A stretch of DNA of 17,444 nt from contig DBOE01000017.1 in assembly GCA_002299585.1 (NCBI GenBank), positions 1 through 17,444 of the forward strand, in the 5' to 3' direction. Every line of letters starts with the position of its first letter. The stretch's first letter is position 1. This document shows positions 1 to 6,882 of this stretch, piece by piece. The position numbers and the translations under genes are program-made. Source of the DNA: Hydrogenovibrio sp. UBA654 (GTDB taxonomy: Bacteria > Pseudomonadota > Gammaproteobacteria > Thiomicrospirales > Thiomicrospiraceae). A model generated the notes under the pieces. The model was given only the letters and a program-made list of their open reading frames with translations. It was not told where the DNA came from and made no database searches.

Positions 1-23
1 TAACGCAGAGGTTGTAAACTTGA

Positions 24-1289
24 CTAAGCCCCCCCCTGTAGGGAGTGCCTCCTATAACAGGGTTTATGCGTCAAAAAAAGTACAACAAAAATTATATATA
101 CTATAAAAATAAATTTCTCTGTTAATGTTTCATCCGTCATCATAAACTCCATAATAGATTCTACTAAAATCAAACCCGCTAATGGAATATAGGTATCAGT
201 AACATACACCGAATTCTTTATTCTTTTTAAAAACAAAAACGCAGGGTAAAGCAAAATACTTAACATTGAAATAAGCCCTACTGAGCCCATTTCTCCTAAA
301 AATGTAAAATAGTCAGAATGAGCATGCCCCCAACCACCAGGTCTAGACTCAATAACTATATTTTGTGAGGCATATAACGCGTAATATTTATCAAACTGAT
401 AAAACCCTGCTCCCCATAGAGGATTATCTAAACAAGACATAAAGCTGGCTTTCCACATTTCAAGTCTATACCCAACAGATGTTTGAGCATCACCGTTAAA
501 ATAGGCCGTTATATCGTGCAAAACTAAGTTCAAACGCTCGGCAATTGGAATATATTCCCAGAATAAGACAGCTAAAGATATAACAAATACTGCTAAAAAT
601 ACAGATATCAAAAAAGCTACTCTGTTTAGTTTCCTGTTAACTATTATTATAATAGCTACACCTAATACAAGGCTTAACCACCCCCCCCTTGAACCAGATA
701 ATAAACTAAGAAGCACTCCTGAAAAAAAAACTATTAATGCTACAACCTTCCATCTTTTATCTTGCAAACCAAAAAAAGCCACCAGAGATAACATACCAAA
801 CAACATTCCAAGATTGCCTCTGGTAATAGGAATTTCAAGAATTCCCGTAGAGCGATCAGTTGGGTACATTAATAAATAAACTGACAGATAAACTGTAAAT
901 AACCCCCCTAAAACCACTATTTTCCAAATAGCTTGTTCTTCAAAATTGGCGTATAATAAAAGTAATGTTAAAAGGGGTAAAAACAGAAGTATTTTAAATA
1001 TTTCATATCTGTATGCAAATAGCAGATGGAAATTTTGGTTGAAAACAATACTAAATGTAATTAAAACAAAAAATGTCACTCCCAAAACATTAAATACTTT
1101 AATTTCTTTAGGCATTATTTTAAAACCTTGCTTAAAAGCTACCCAGCCAGAAATCAACAACAAAATATACAAAAAATAATCCATATAATTTGAAAGCATG
1201 CCTGCAAGTATAAAAATTGCGATCAACAAAGTAGCAATAAAATACTTCTTAAATATTGTATTTCCAAAAAGTTCTAAACTAGAATTCAT
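24..1289 (-). CDS. waaL: O-antigen ligase family membrane protein (WaaL-like; Wzy not excluded)
   Basis: Predicted inner-membrane glycosyltransferase of the O-antigen ligase/polymerase family, which moves polymerised glycan from undecaprenyl diphosphate to the lipid A core at the periplasmic face. The 421 residues form about 10-12 hydrophobic segments, with a larger polar loop near 246-330. The family signatures are visible: S198-G-S-R-G-G-W around Arg201, a second Arg in YRLEMW (Arg275), NPLWGAGF (289-296), and GHAHSDYF (321-328) matching the catalytic His region. It is the last gene of the operon, starting six bases after the preceding stop without a clear ribosome site, so translational coupling is likely. 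Two eight-G runs lie in the coding strand, one over Arg201-Gly203 and one in the last codons. The final residues (KPCYRRHSLQGGA) are encoded by a hairpin-forming repeat and look appended. WaaL and Wzy are hard to separate by sequence alone; the position at the end of a core operon favours ligase. Confidence 0.75.
   Translation of the reverse strand: MNSSLELFGNTIFKKYFIATLLIAIFILAGMLSNYMDYFLYILLLISGWVAFKQGFKIMPKEIKVFNVLGVTFFVLITFSIVFNQNFHLLFAYRYEIFKILLFLPLLTLLLLYANFEEQAIWKIVVLGGLFTVYLSVYLLMYPTDRSTGILEIPITRGNLGMLFGMLSLVAFFGLQDKRWKVVALIVFFSGVLLSLLSGSRGGWLSLVLGVAIIIIVNRKLNRVAFLISVFLAVFVISLAVLFWEYIPIAERLNLVLHDITAYFNGDAQTSVGYRLEMWKASFMSCLDNPLWGAGFYQFDKYYALYASQNIVIESRPGGWGHAHSDYFTFLGEMGSVGLISMLSILLYPAFLFLKRIKNSVYVTDTYIPLAGLILVESIMEFMMTDETLTEKFIFIVYIIFVVLFLTHKPCYRRHSLQGGA
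29..72. repeat. GC-rich palindromic repeat at the 3' end of the ligase gene
   Basis: The arms at 34-39 and 57-62 are complementary (CCCTGT/ACAGGG). An inner stem pairs 42-45 with 49-52 around a TGC loop. An eight-C run (29-36) abuts the left arm. The ten bases AGTGCCTCCT at 44-53 recur at 14723-14732, and TAGGGAG(TG)CCTC at 39-51 resembles 14663-14673, so this is probably a member of the same intergenic repeat family. It forms the last codons of the ligase frame. No T-run follows on either strand, so it is not a classical terminator. Bases 1-23 show no gene; TAACGCA at 1-7 is partly complementary to TGCGT near 67-71, so the repeat may extend to the window edge. Confidence 0.55.
681..688 (-). 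repeat. G8 homopolymer in the ligase coding sequence (candidate slippage site)
   Basis: Eight consecutive C on the plus strand are eight G in the coding strand. They cover codons 201-203 (AGG GGG GGG), which encode the conserved Arg motif. Losing one G gives an immediate TAA two codons downstream; gaining one gives a TAA about 17 codons downstream. Such a run is out of character for this AT-rich sequence. Confidence 0.85.
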
Positions 1290-1295
1290 TAAAAG

Positions 1296-2462
1296 TTAGG
1301 ACTTAATCATTATTTTTATTTTCTCTGCCATTTTTTCCCAATGCTTACTTGAGCTAGAGTGATATGAATTTGGCAAAGAATACTCATAATATATATAACT
1401 TAAAAAACTTTCTATCAGTTCTGTATCAACTTGCCAAGATGGAATTAGTTTTATGTTTCCTAATAACTCTTCTTTCGATGTTGCTGAATAACTCAAAGGA
1501 TAAAAGTTGTACCAACTATCTCCTAAAGAAATAATTTTTTTATGGGAAATTAATCCCTCCATTCCGACCATTGAATTTATAGTTATTATTGCACTAGAAT
1601 TTTTAATTAAAATTGGTGTAGGAATTGAATTGGCAAAAATTACACGATCTTTAGCAATAATAGAATGTAATGATTGGTAAGTCCTTTTCTCTGAGGGGTG
1701 TTCTTTTAAAACAAACTTTATATTACTTGGTGAGTTATCTACCACAAACTTAATCCAGTCAAATAGTTGAACCATACTTTTTATATTTGCCGAATGTATT
1801 AGAATAGACGAGTCATCTACTTGTTGAAAAGGCACAAATATATAGTTTTTTGGCAACTCTACTTTTTCTAAATCATGATTGTTTTTGTCTTTATGTACTT
1901 GCCTTATTTCAATCTCTCTATCTGGTATCAAACCATTTTTTTTTTCAAATTTATTCTCTTTATAAAAAAACGGCTCTTTAGGTATACTTGAATATGCGGT
2001 AATTCCTTTGGCATCAAATACGGTAGTATTTGGCATAACTCCTATTTCGGAAAAAACTACCCTCCTACCTAAATGTTTTGCCACTAAGGCAGCTATTGCA
2101 GACCTTTCTTTTAAACCATTCCATACCCCTACCAAAAACGAAGGGTGCTTATGAAATGCCGCTGTATAATTTAAAAATCTAACCATCAATAATAAAAACT
2201 TTATAGGTAGTAACAGCTTCCACCTAAACTTCATAAAATAAGAAGTCTCGGTACTAGCATGCTCCATAGTCTTATAAACAGCCACATCCATAATTTCCTT
2301 AAAAGGAATATTTTTAAAACCTAAAAAATGCCATTTAGAAATTTCTCTATGAGTTATTTCAAAAGTTTTGATATTGGATAAATTTTTTACAGCTAATTCA
2401 AAATAGGGGATTTTTCCCTTGTTTGAGGTAAAAAATAATATATCTAATTTTTGTTCTTTCAC
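1296..2462 (-). CDS. Capsule-synthesis-family (KpsS/KpsC-like) glycosyltransferase, second copy
   Basis: A 388-residue protein of the capsule polysaccharide synthesis family, whose characterised members KpsS and KpsC add beta-Kdo to a lipid acceptor; the substrate here is unknown. Visible motifs in order are VGVWNG (111-116), FSEIGVMPN (137-145), VPFQQVDDSS (210-219), KEHPSE (253-258) and TINSMVGMEG (294-303). All have counterparts in the protein at 4715-5854, so the two are paralogues with the same architecture. There is no signal peptide; a hydrophobic patch near 83-95 could hold it at the membrane. The start is GTG, directly after the TAG of the ugd remnant, with GGGA upstream, so its translation may still rely on ribosomes reading through the dead gene's 3' end. 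A ten-A run in the coding strand (1936-1945, giving EKKN) is a possible slippage point. No kps export genes lie nearby, so a role in LPS is more likely than a capsule. Confidence 0.75.
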   Translation of the reverse strand: MKEQKLDILFFTSNKGKIPYFELAVKNLSNIKTFEITHREISKWHFLGFKNIPFKEIMDVAVYKTMEHASTETSYFMKFRWKLLLPIKFLLLMVRFLNYTAAFHKHPSFLVGVWNGLKERSAIAALVAKHLGRRVVFSEIGVMPNTTVFDAKGITAYSSIPKEPFFYKENKFEKKNGLIPDREIEIRQVHKDKNNHDLEKVELPKNYIFVPFQQVDDSSILIHSANIKSMVQLFDWIKFVVDNSPSNIKFVLKEHPSEKRTYQSLHSIIAKDRVIFANSIPTPILIKNSSAIITINSMVGMEGLISHKKIISLGDSWYNFYPLSYSATSKEELLGNIKLIPSWQVDTELIESFLSYIYYEYSLPNSYHSSSSKHWEKMAEKIKIMIKS

Positions 2463-2722
2463 CTAATCATTCCCAAATAAATCCCTAAAATATATTTTAT
2501 CGGCAACATCTGCTATATCCTAATCAACTCTATTAACAACAATTATGCTATATATTTGTTTAAATTCCACTAAATCATTAACTATTCTAGAATTAAAAAA
2601 ACTATCCTTTGTTATTGTTGGCTCATAAACCACTACTTCAATTCCCTTGGCTTTTATTCATTTTATTATACCTTGAATAGCAGAGGCTTTAAGTTATCAG
2701 AACCAACTACTGCTATTTTCAC
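2463..2722 (-). pseudogene. ugd: Remnant of UDP-glucose 6-dehydrogenase with internal deletion
   Basis: Reading from a GTG at 2722, one base after the stop of the preceding gene, gives VKIAVVG, typical of the N-terminal NAD-binding start of Ugd. It runs straight into GSDN, which belongs near the C-terminus of Ugd. After a one-base frameshift near 2688 the frame continues as KASAIQGIIK, stop, IKAKGIEVVVYEPTITKD, SFFNSRIVNDLVEFKQ, then VNRVD, stop, DIADVADK, and finally YFRDLFGND and a proper TAG at 2463-2465. This matches the C-terminal domain of bacterial Ugd (GSDNFRASSIQG..., NSR, ADVADKVYTRDLFG). The gene has therefore lost most of its middle (roughly 1 kb, judged from the family length of about 390 residues), gained a frameshift and two nonsense codons, and cannot make enzyme. 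An AGGGGT Shine-Dalgarno-like sequence remains before the GTG. An intact ugd would supply UDP-glucuronate. Confidence 0.88.
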
Positions 2723-2723
2723 A

Positions 2724-3638
2724 CTAACCCCTAAACTTAACTTGTTGCATTATATCACTTGGCAAGAGGTCTTTAGCAATTATACTATAACCCTCTAAAA
2801 CAGCCACTTGGTCCTCATCAATAATAAATTTACCAAACTCTGCTCTTAGTTCACCATTTTCATACAATTTAGCCCATCTTCTATAATGATTTCCCATGCG
2901 AGCATTTTTTTGTAATAACTCTATTCTTTGTTTTATATTATCTTCAAACTGTTGGTAACTGCGAACAGGGTAATGATAAACTCTTAAACTTGTTTCTGTC
3001 CTTTTGGTAAAGCTACTAGCTAGGTGTTTTGCTCGATGATTACCGCCGCTTATTTTTATAAAGCCATATGGATTAACTACCACTTTTGGACTAATATCAG
3101 CAAAAAACATTGCAATATTTTCTTCATTAATCTCAGCATTTTTATCATAACAAACTGGGTATTTAACACGATAATTAGCTTGCGAAAAATGGTATCCTTC
3201 TTCTAGAGATTGTTCAGTTAATAACATATTACTGCGTTTAATGGTAACTACGCTATCTGCATGATTTAATAAATCCTTAATAGATCCTTTACTTTTTGGC
3301 AACCAAAACTCATCAGCATCATTGCTTATTACCCAGCTAGCCCCTAACTCATCTCTAGCTACAAAAACCAGCTGTCTCATCCATTTTCGTTGATTATAGA
3401 CCCCTGTTTGGTCAATTATTTTTATCTCAAACTCTTTGGATAACTCTGCTAATTTTTCTCTAGTACCATCAGTTGAACCATTATCCATAACAGCAAAAGC
3501 ATCAACTCCTAATAAGCTATGCACTCTAATGTTACATTCAATAATATCTACTTCATTACGGCACAAAATATTCATTATTAATCTATCAGCATTAGTTTTT
3601 TTCTTTAATAGTCTTGGGAAATATAATAATCCTTTCAT
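2724..3638 (-). CDS. GT2-type glycosyltransferase (Glyco_tranf_2_4-like)
   Basis: A predicted cytoplasmic glycosyltransferase of 304 residues. The N-terminal part shows CRNEVDIIECNI (26-37), DNGSTDGTRE (52-61) for nucleotide-sugar contact, and SNDADEFW (105-112), the DxD-like metal site; this set is typical of the 'glycosyl transferase family 2, type 4' group. Later Arg/His-rich segments (SGGNHRAKH, RVYHYPVRS) fit the conserved second half of that group. No signal peptide or transmembrane helix is evident. Donor and acceptor sugars cannot be read from sequence. The ATG lies one base after the stop of the polysialyltransferase-like gene with an AGAGG site six bases before it. Its own stop is one base before the GTG of the ugd remnant. 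It probably adds one sugar in the outer core or O-unit. Confidence 0.8.
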   Translation of the reverse strand: MKGLLYFPRLLKKKTNADRLIMNILCRNEVDIIECNIRVHSLLGVDAFAVMDNGSTDGTREKLAELSKEFEIKIIDQTGVYNQRKWMRQLVFVARDELGASWVISNDADEFWLPKSKGSIKDLLNHADSVVTIKRSNMLLTEQSLEEGYHFSQANYRVKYPVCYDKNAEINEENIAMFFADISPKVVVNPYGFIKISGGNHRAKHLASSFTKRTETSLRVYHYPVRSYQQFEDNIKQRIELLQKNARMGNHYRRWAKLYENGELRAEFGKFIIDEDQVAVLEGYSIIAKDLLPSDIMQQVKFRG

Positions 3639-3639
3639 T

Positions 3640-4728
3640 TCATACCTCTATTTCTTCCACTAAAGAGATAACCTTAATGCCCATTTGCCGCATAATTGGG
3701 CCAAAACTTTGCTGAAAATAATCTTCTTTCGATAAAATCGCGGTTAAGTTGAGATCAGGGCGTAGCCAATGGCAAGTTAATAGGGCGGTACCTACATCCC
3801 CAAAAACTGCGCAGTTTGCAGGCAAGACTGGCAAGACAAATTCCGAGGCAATACCCGCAGGGATTATTTTACTTACTCCTAACTTTTGCAATTCTAATGG
3901 GTCATTTTCACTAACTCTAGGATGATACTTTATCGCTATTGTATTAGCGTTATTTTTTAATTTACTAATAATTGTCTGTAAGCGTAATAAATAACCATTC
4001 ATTTTTGCAACATTATTTGGGTGAGGGATAAAAATTAACACATCAATCAAAGCATAGCTATTAATATCTTCTGCAAACAATTTTAAAACACTGCTGCTTA
4101 AATTAAATATTTTGTTATTTAAAAATAGCTTATTATTAAGAGCGATTACTTGTTTATTTTTTTTCAAAATAGATAGTGCCGCCTCTGGCTGAAACAGATG
4201 TAATTGTTGGATTTTAGAAGAAGCTCCGACGGTTACAGGCTCTTCCCACCAATAGCCATAACTAAGTTTTTTTAACCAACTACTAAACAAATCTTTATAC
4301 CAAACTTGCCTACGCCCTGTGTAGCTATACAAACCATCATCTAAATACCCGCCAAGTGGATTTAGGTCTTTCAAACAGTGCATAACATATTGAAACTCTA
4401 TTCGCCTATCACTACCAGTAAATACTGTTTTTGGTTGCAAATTTGCCAGCCTATTATTTAGCCATTTAAAATTCTGCTTACGTTGTTTAAGCTTAGCAAG
4501 ACCTTTTTTATTACCGCACAAAACTGTAACTTGGCTAAAAGGCGAATCCTCCCATTCTTGTAATGCCCGAACATATAAATTATCTGCGCAATTCTTTTGG
4601 TCAATCAACCATAAAACCTTTTTTGATGATTTATTGTAAGCTATTGCATGAGCACAACTTACCAAAACATTTAGCGGTGTCGAAGGCAAATAAAGGATAG
4701 CTGTTGACATAAATTTACTGCAATCCAA
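3640..4728 (-). CDS. Polysialyltransferase/sialyltransferase-like glycosyltransferase
   Basis: A 362-residue protein resembling the alpha-2,8-polysialyltransferase family (GT-B fold). The diagnostic pair is present: a D/E-D/E-G motif in YLDDGLYSYTGR (DDG at 130-132) and an HP motif in IKYHPRVSEND (HP at 269-270), followed by a small-residue motif GDVGTALL (310-317). In characterised relatives these bind CMP-sialic acid, but many uncharacterised members sit in LPS loci with unknown donors. No sialic acid synthesis genes (neuA/neuB type) occur in this window, so sialylation is only a possibility. The start at 4728 overlaps the previous gene by 14 bases. An internal ATG at 4710 gives MSTAILYLPSTPLNVL, a natural beginning for this fold, and may be the true start; neither has a strong ribosome site. 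No membrane segments are evident. Confidence 0.68.
   Translation of the reverse strand: MDCSKFMSTAILYLPSTPLNVLVSCAHAIAYNKSSKKVLWLIDQKNCADNLYVRALQEWEDSPFSQVTVLCGNKKGLAKLKQRKQNFKWLNNRLANLQPKTVFTGSDRRIEFQYVMHCLKDLNPLGGYLDDGLYSYTGRRQVWYKDLFSSWLKKLSYGYWWEEPVTVGASSKIQQLHLFQPEAALSILKKNKQVIALNNKLFLNNKIFNLSSSVLKLFAEDINSYALIDVLIFIPHPNNVAKMNGYLLRLQTIISKLKNNANTIAIKYHPRVSENDPLELQKLGVSKIIPAGIASEFVLPVLPANCAVFGDVGTALLTCHWLRPDLNLTAILSKEDYFQQSFGPIMRQMGIKVISLVEEIEV
3645..3649 (-). promoter_or_regulatory. Ribosome binding site of the GT2 gene
   Basis: AGAGG on the minus strand, six bases before the ATG at 3638 and inside the last codons of the upstream gene. It supports that start. Confidence 0.6.
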
Positions 4729-5854
4729 TAGCTTGATTAGCTTTTCCTGCCAAGATTAATTGCAACTTAGCTATTGCTGCTTGTAAATGCTCTGGAGTTC
4801 GCGAGTAGATAGCATCACCTATAACTGCATATTCATTTTTTACAAAACATAAATACTTATTAAATAGCTCTTGATCAACTTGCCAGCTATCTAGATCTGT
4901 TATTACTTTGACTAGCTCATCTCTACTAGAAACAGGTTTTGCTAGCCCCGCAAATCCATAGATTGCTTCACCTAACACAACTAATCTTTTTCTTGCCATT
5001 ATCGCTTCCATACCAACCGTTGAATTTATGGTCATAATTAACTGAGAATTCGCCACTAATGTTGTGGAGTCAATTTCACTAACAAATCTAATTTTGTCTT
5101 TGGTTTGTAAAGATTTTTCGATTAAATCTGCATATTCTTCTGGGCAAGAAGGGTGTTGTTTAATTACAAAATTTAAGTGTGTAAACTTACTAGATAAATT
5201 TTCTATTTCTGCATAAAGATGACGCATATTCCTTAACCAGGGAGAGTGTAGATAAATATTACTATCTTCCACAACTTGAAACGGCACAAAAACATAATTA
5301 TCAGGCAAAGAATTAGGTTTATCATAGCTAGTTAAAGGCATAACCATTTGCTCGGTACAACAATACTGCAAATAAAATTCTTTATCTCTAGGTAATGAAC
5401 TATAAAAATTAACCCCCTTAGGGTCTATAACCGAATAGCCAGGTAGAGGTCCCCTTTCAAAATAAATAACTGATTTACCCGTTTGCTTAGCAGCTAAAAC
5501 TATTATAGCTTGCCGAAATTTTTTACCATTCCAAACCCCCACATAATGAGCATCTTTTTTTTGTAAAACACCAACATATAATTTAAATAACCAAATTGCC
5601 TCTAATTTTTTCATTATTTTAAAAAAATACCAATACAAATTAGACTTAGTTTTACCTGAAGAACTGTTTTGTTTTCTTGTTTGCAATAAACCAACTTGAT
5701 AATTAATATCTAGCAAAGGTACTGGCGTAAAAATAGTAAAAATAGAAATTTTTTTATACCAATAAATAGAGATTTTTTCTGGCAGGCTCTGTGCTAATTT
5801 TGTAAAGTACTTTAGCTGATCTTTACTAGCCGCAAATAAGACTAACTCACTCAT
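4715..5854 (-). CDS. Capsule-synthesis-family (KpsS/KpsC-like) glycosyltransferase, first copy
   Basis: A 379-residue member of the capsule polysaccharide synthesis family related to the beta-Kdo transferases KpsS and KpsC. Motifs are VGVWNG (105-110), FERGPLPG (132-139), VPFQVVEDSN (190-199), KQHPS (232-236) and TINSTVGMEA (275-284), then a C-terminal helix region. The paralogue at 1296-2462 has the same order and spacing. It follows waaC with a four-base ATGA overlap and has a good AGAGGAA ribosome site, so the two are translated together. Placement directly after heptosyltransferase I suggests that it modifies the inner core, for instance with a Kdo-type residue; that is inference. No signal peptide or helix bundle is seen, and capsule export genes are absent from the window. 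Confidence 0.76.
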   Translation of the reverse strand: MSELVLFAASKDQLKYFTKLAQSLPEKISIYWYKKISIFTIFTPVPLLDINYQVGLLQTRKQNSSSGKTKSNLYWYFFKIMKKLEAIWLFKLYVGVLQKKDAHYVGVWNGKKFRQAIIVLAAKQTGKSVIYFERGPLPGYSVIDPKGVNFYSSLPRDKEFYLQYCCTEQMVMPLTSYDKPNSLPDNYVFVPFQVVEDSNIYLHSPWLRNMRHLYAEIENLSSKFTHLNFVIKQHPSCPEEYADLIEKSLQTKDKIRFVSEIDSTTLVANSQLIMTINSTVGMEAIMARKRLVVLGEAIYGFAGLAKPVSSRDELVKVITDLDSWQVDQELFNKYLCFVKNEYAVIGDAIYSRTPEHLQAAIAKLQLILAGKANQAIGLQ

Positions 5855-6882
5855 TTGAATTCCTCTAAAGCATTGATAACATCGTTAGGAGCAATATTTA
5901 CCAGCGAATTTTTTTCTTGTGCTTCAGACTCAAATGTCTTCAAATAAAAACTTGCTTCTGGTGAAATTAATTGTTTAACCTTGCTACCTGTTGCCCCAAT
6001 CTTAACTGGGTCGGTTACTCGGTACAACACCACCATCTTCACATCCAACGCGGCTGCCACATGTGATAACCCTGTATCCACCGCAACTACAAATTCTGCA
6101 TATTTTAAGCATTGTGCCATTTCATTTAAAGAGAGCATGTTATTAGGAATTATAACCTGCCCCCCTTTAGATACTTTGGTTAAAACTTTCTCGGCACGAA
6201 ATTTTTCTGCCACATTTCCCCAAGGCAGTACTACTTTTATATTTAATTCATTTATTCTATTTGCTAAATCTAGCCAATAATTTTCTGGCCAATATTTAGT
6301 TTCCCAAGTTGTACCATGCAAAAACACTGCATATTTTTCATTTTCTGCTAAACCATTATCAAGGGTTAATTTTTGCCAGTTAGCTGTTGCTAATGCATAG
6401 TTAATATTTTCTTGTTTAGGTTCTGCATAGCCTAAGGATTTATAAAATAATTCTCTTAATCGCCAAATAGAATGTTGATTTTTATCTACTGCTATTTTTT
6501 TATTGTACCAAAATGAAGCAAGAGCCTCTCTTGCTGAACTCCAGTTAAAACCTGCCTTTTTATCAGTCGTTATTTTACCCATAACCCAAGCACTTTTTAA
6601 TAACCCTTGGGCATCAATAACTAAGTCATAGTTTTGAGAATTTATTTCTGCGAAAAACTCCCTAATTTTATGCCTGTTTTTAAAGGGTGCTTTACGCCAC
6701 TTGCGTAATTCAATTGGAAATACATGCTGTACAGCAGGGTGCCAAGTTGGAATTTGTGCAAAACTAGACTCCACAATCCAATCAACTTGTAAATCAGGTA
6801 TATCTTGTAAAGCATCACTAAGAGCAGGAAATATATGAAACACATCACCCATTGAGGACATTTTTATTAGCAATAACTTCAT
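5851..6882 (-). CDS. waaC: LPS heptosyltransferase I
   Basis: Transfers the first L-glycero-D-manno-heptose from ADP-heptose to Kdo of the Kdo2-lipid A acceptor, at the cytoplasmic face of the inner membrane (GT9). The N-terminus LLIKMSSMGDVFHIFPAL carries the family signature with Asp13, the catalytic position in E. coli WaaC. HGTTWETKYWP (189-199) and VDTGLSHVAAAL (268-279) form the ADP-heptose site in the C-terminal domain, followed by LYRVTDPVKIGATG, a diverged form of the usual LYGPTDP...G motif. Length (343) is close to the family's typical 320-350. It overlaps hldD by four bases (ATGA), so the enzyme that makes its donor is translated just before it. Heptosyltransferase I is favoured over II by the MSSMGDVFH start. 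A six-C run at 6160-6165 lies inside it. Confidence 0.92.
   Translation of the reverse strand: MKLLLIKMSSMGDVFHIFPALSDALQDIPDLQVDWIVESSFAQIPTWHPAVQHVFPIELRKWRKAPFKNRHKIREFFAEINSQNYDLVIDAQGLLKSAWVMGKITTDKKAGFNWSSAREALASFWYNKKIAVDKNQHSIWRLRELFYKSLGYAEPKQENINYALATANWQKLTLDNGLAENEKYAVFLHGTTWETKYWPENYWLDLANRINELNIKVVLPWGNVAEKFRAEKVLTKVSKGGQVIIPNNMLSLNEMAQCLKYAEFVVAVDTGLSHVAAALDVKMVVLYRVTDPVKIGATGSKVKQLISPEASFYLKTFESEAQEKNSLVNIAPNDVINALEEFK
5860..5866 (-). promoter_or_regulatory. Ribosome binding site of the first KpsS-like gene
   Basis: AGAGGAA on the minus strand, ending five bases before the ATG at 5854 and inside the end of waaC. It fixes the start at the ATGA overlap. Confidence 0.6.

Noticed and set aside
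34..62. Rho-independent terminator after the ligase gene
   Set aside because: The hairpin is followed by a G-run and mixed sequence on the minus strand and has no T-tract; it also lies inside the coding frame.
2463..2722. TGA/TAG recoding (selenocysteine or stop read-through) to rescue the ugd frame
   Set aside because: A frameshift and an internal deletion of most of the enzyme are present as well, and the stops replace ordinary residues, so decay is the simple reading.
1296..5854. A true group 2 capsule locus
   Set aside because: Only the KpsS/KpsC-like family is present; no export components are in the window, and the neighbours are LPS core genes.
6160..6165. C6 run inside waaC as another phase-variable tract
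   Set aside because: Six bases is too short for frequent slippage, and the codons simply encode part of a conserved-length segment; similar C5-C6 runs occur at 903-908 and 5411 too.
5981..6280. Plus-strand open frame opposite waaC (99 codons)
   Set aside because: It mirrors a well-supported enzyme gene, has no ribosome site and no recognisable family; the same applies to the other antisense and out-of-frame frames, such as those opposite msbA, lpxL, ppc and rng.
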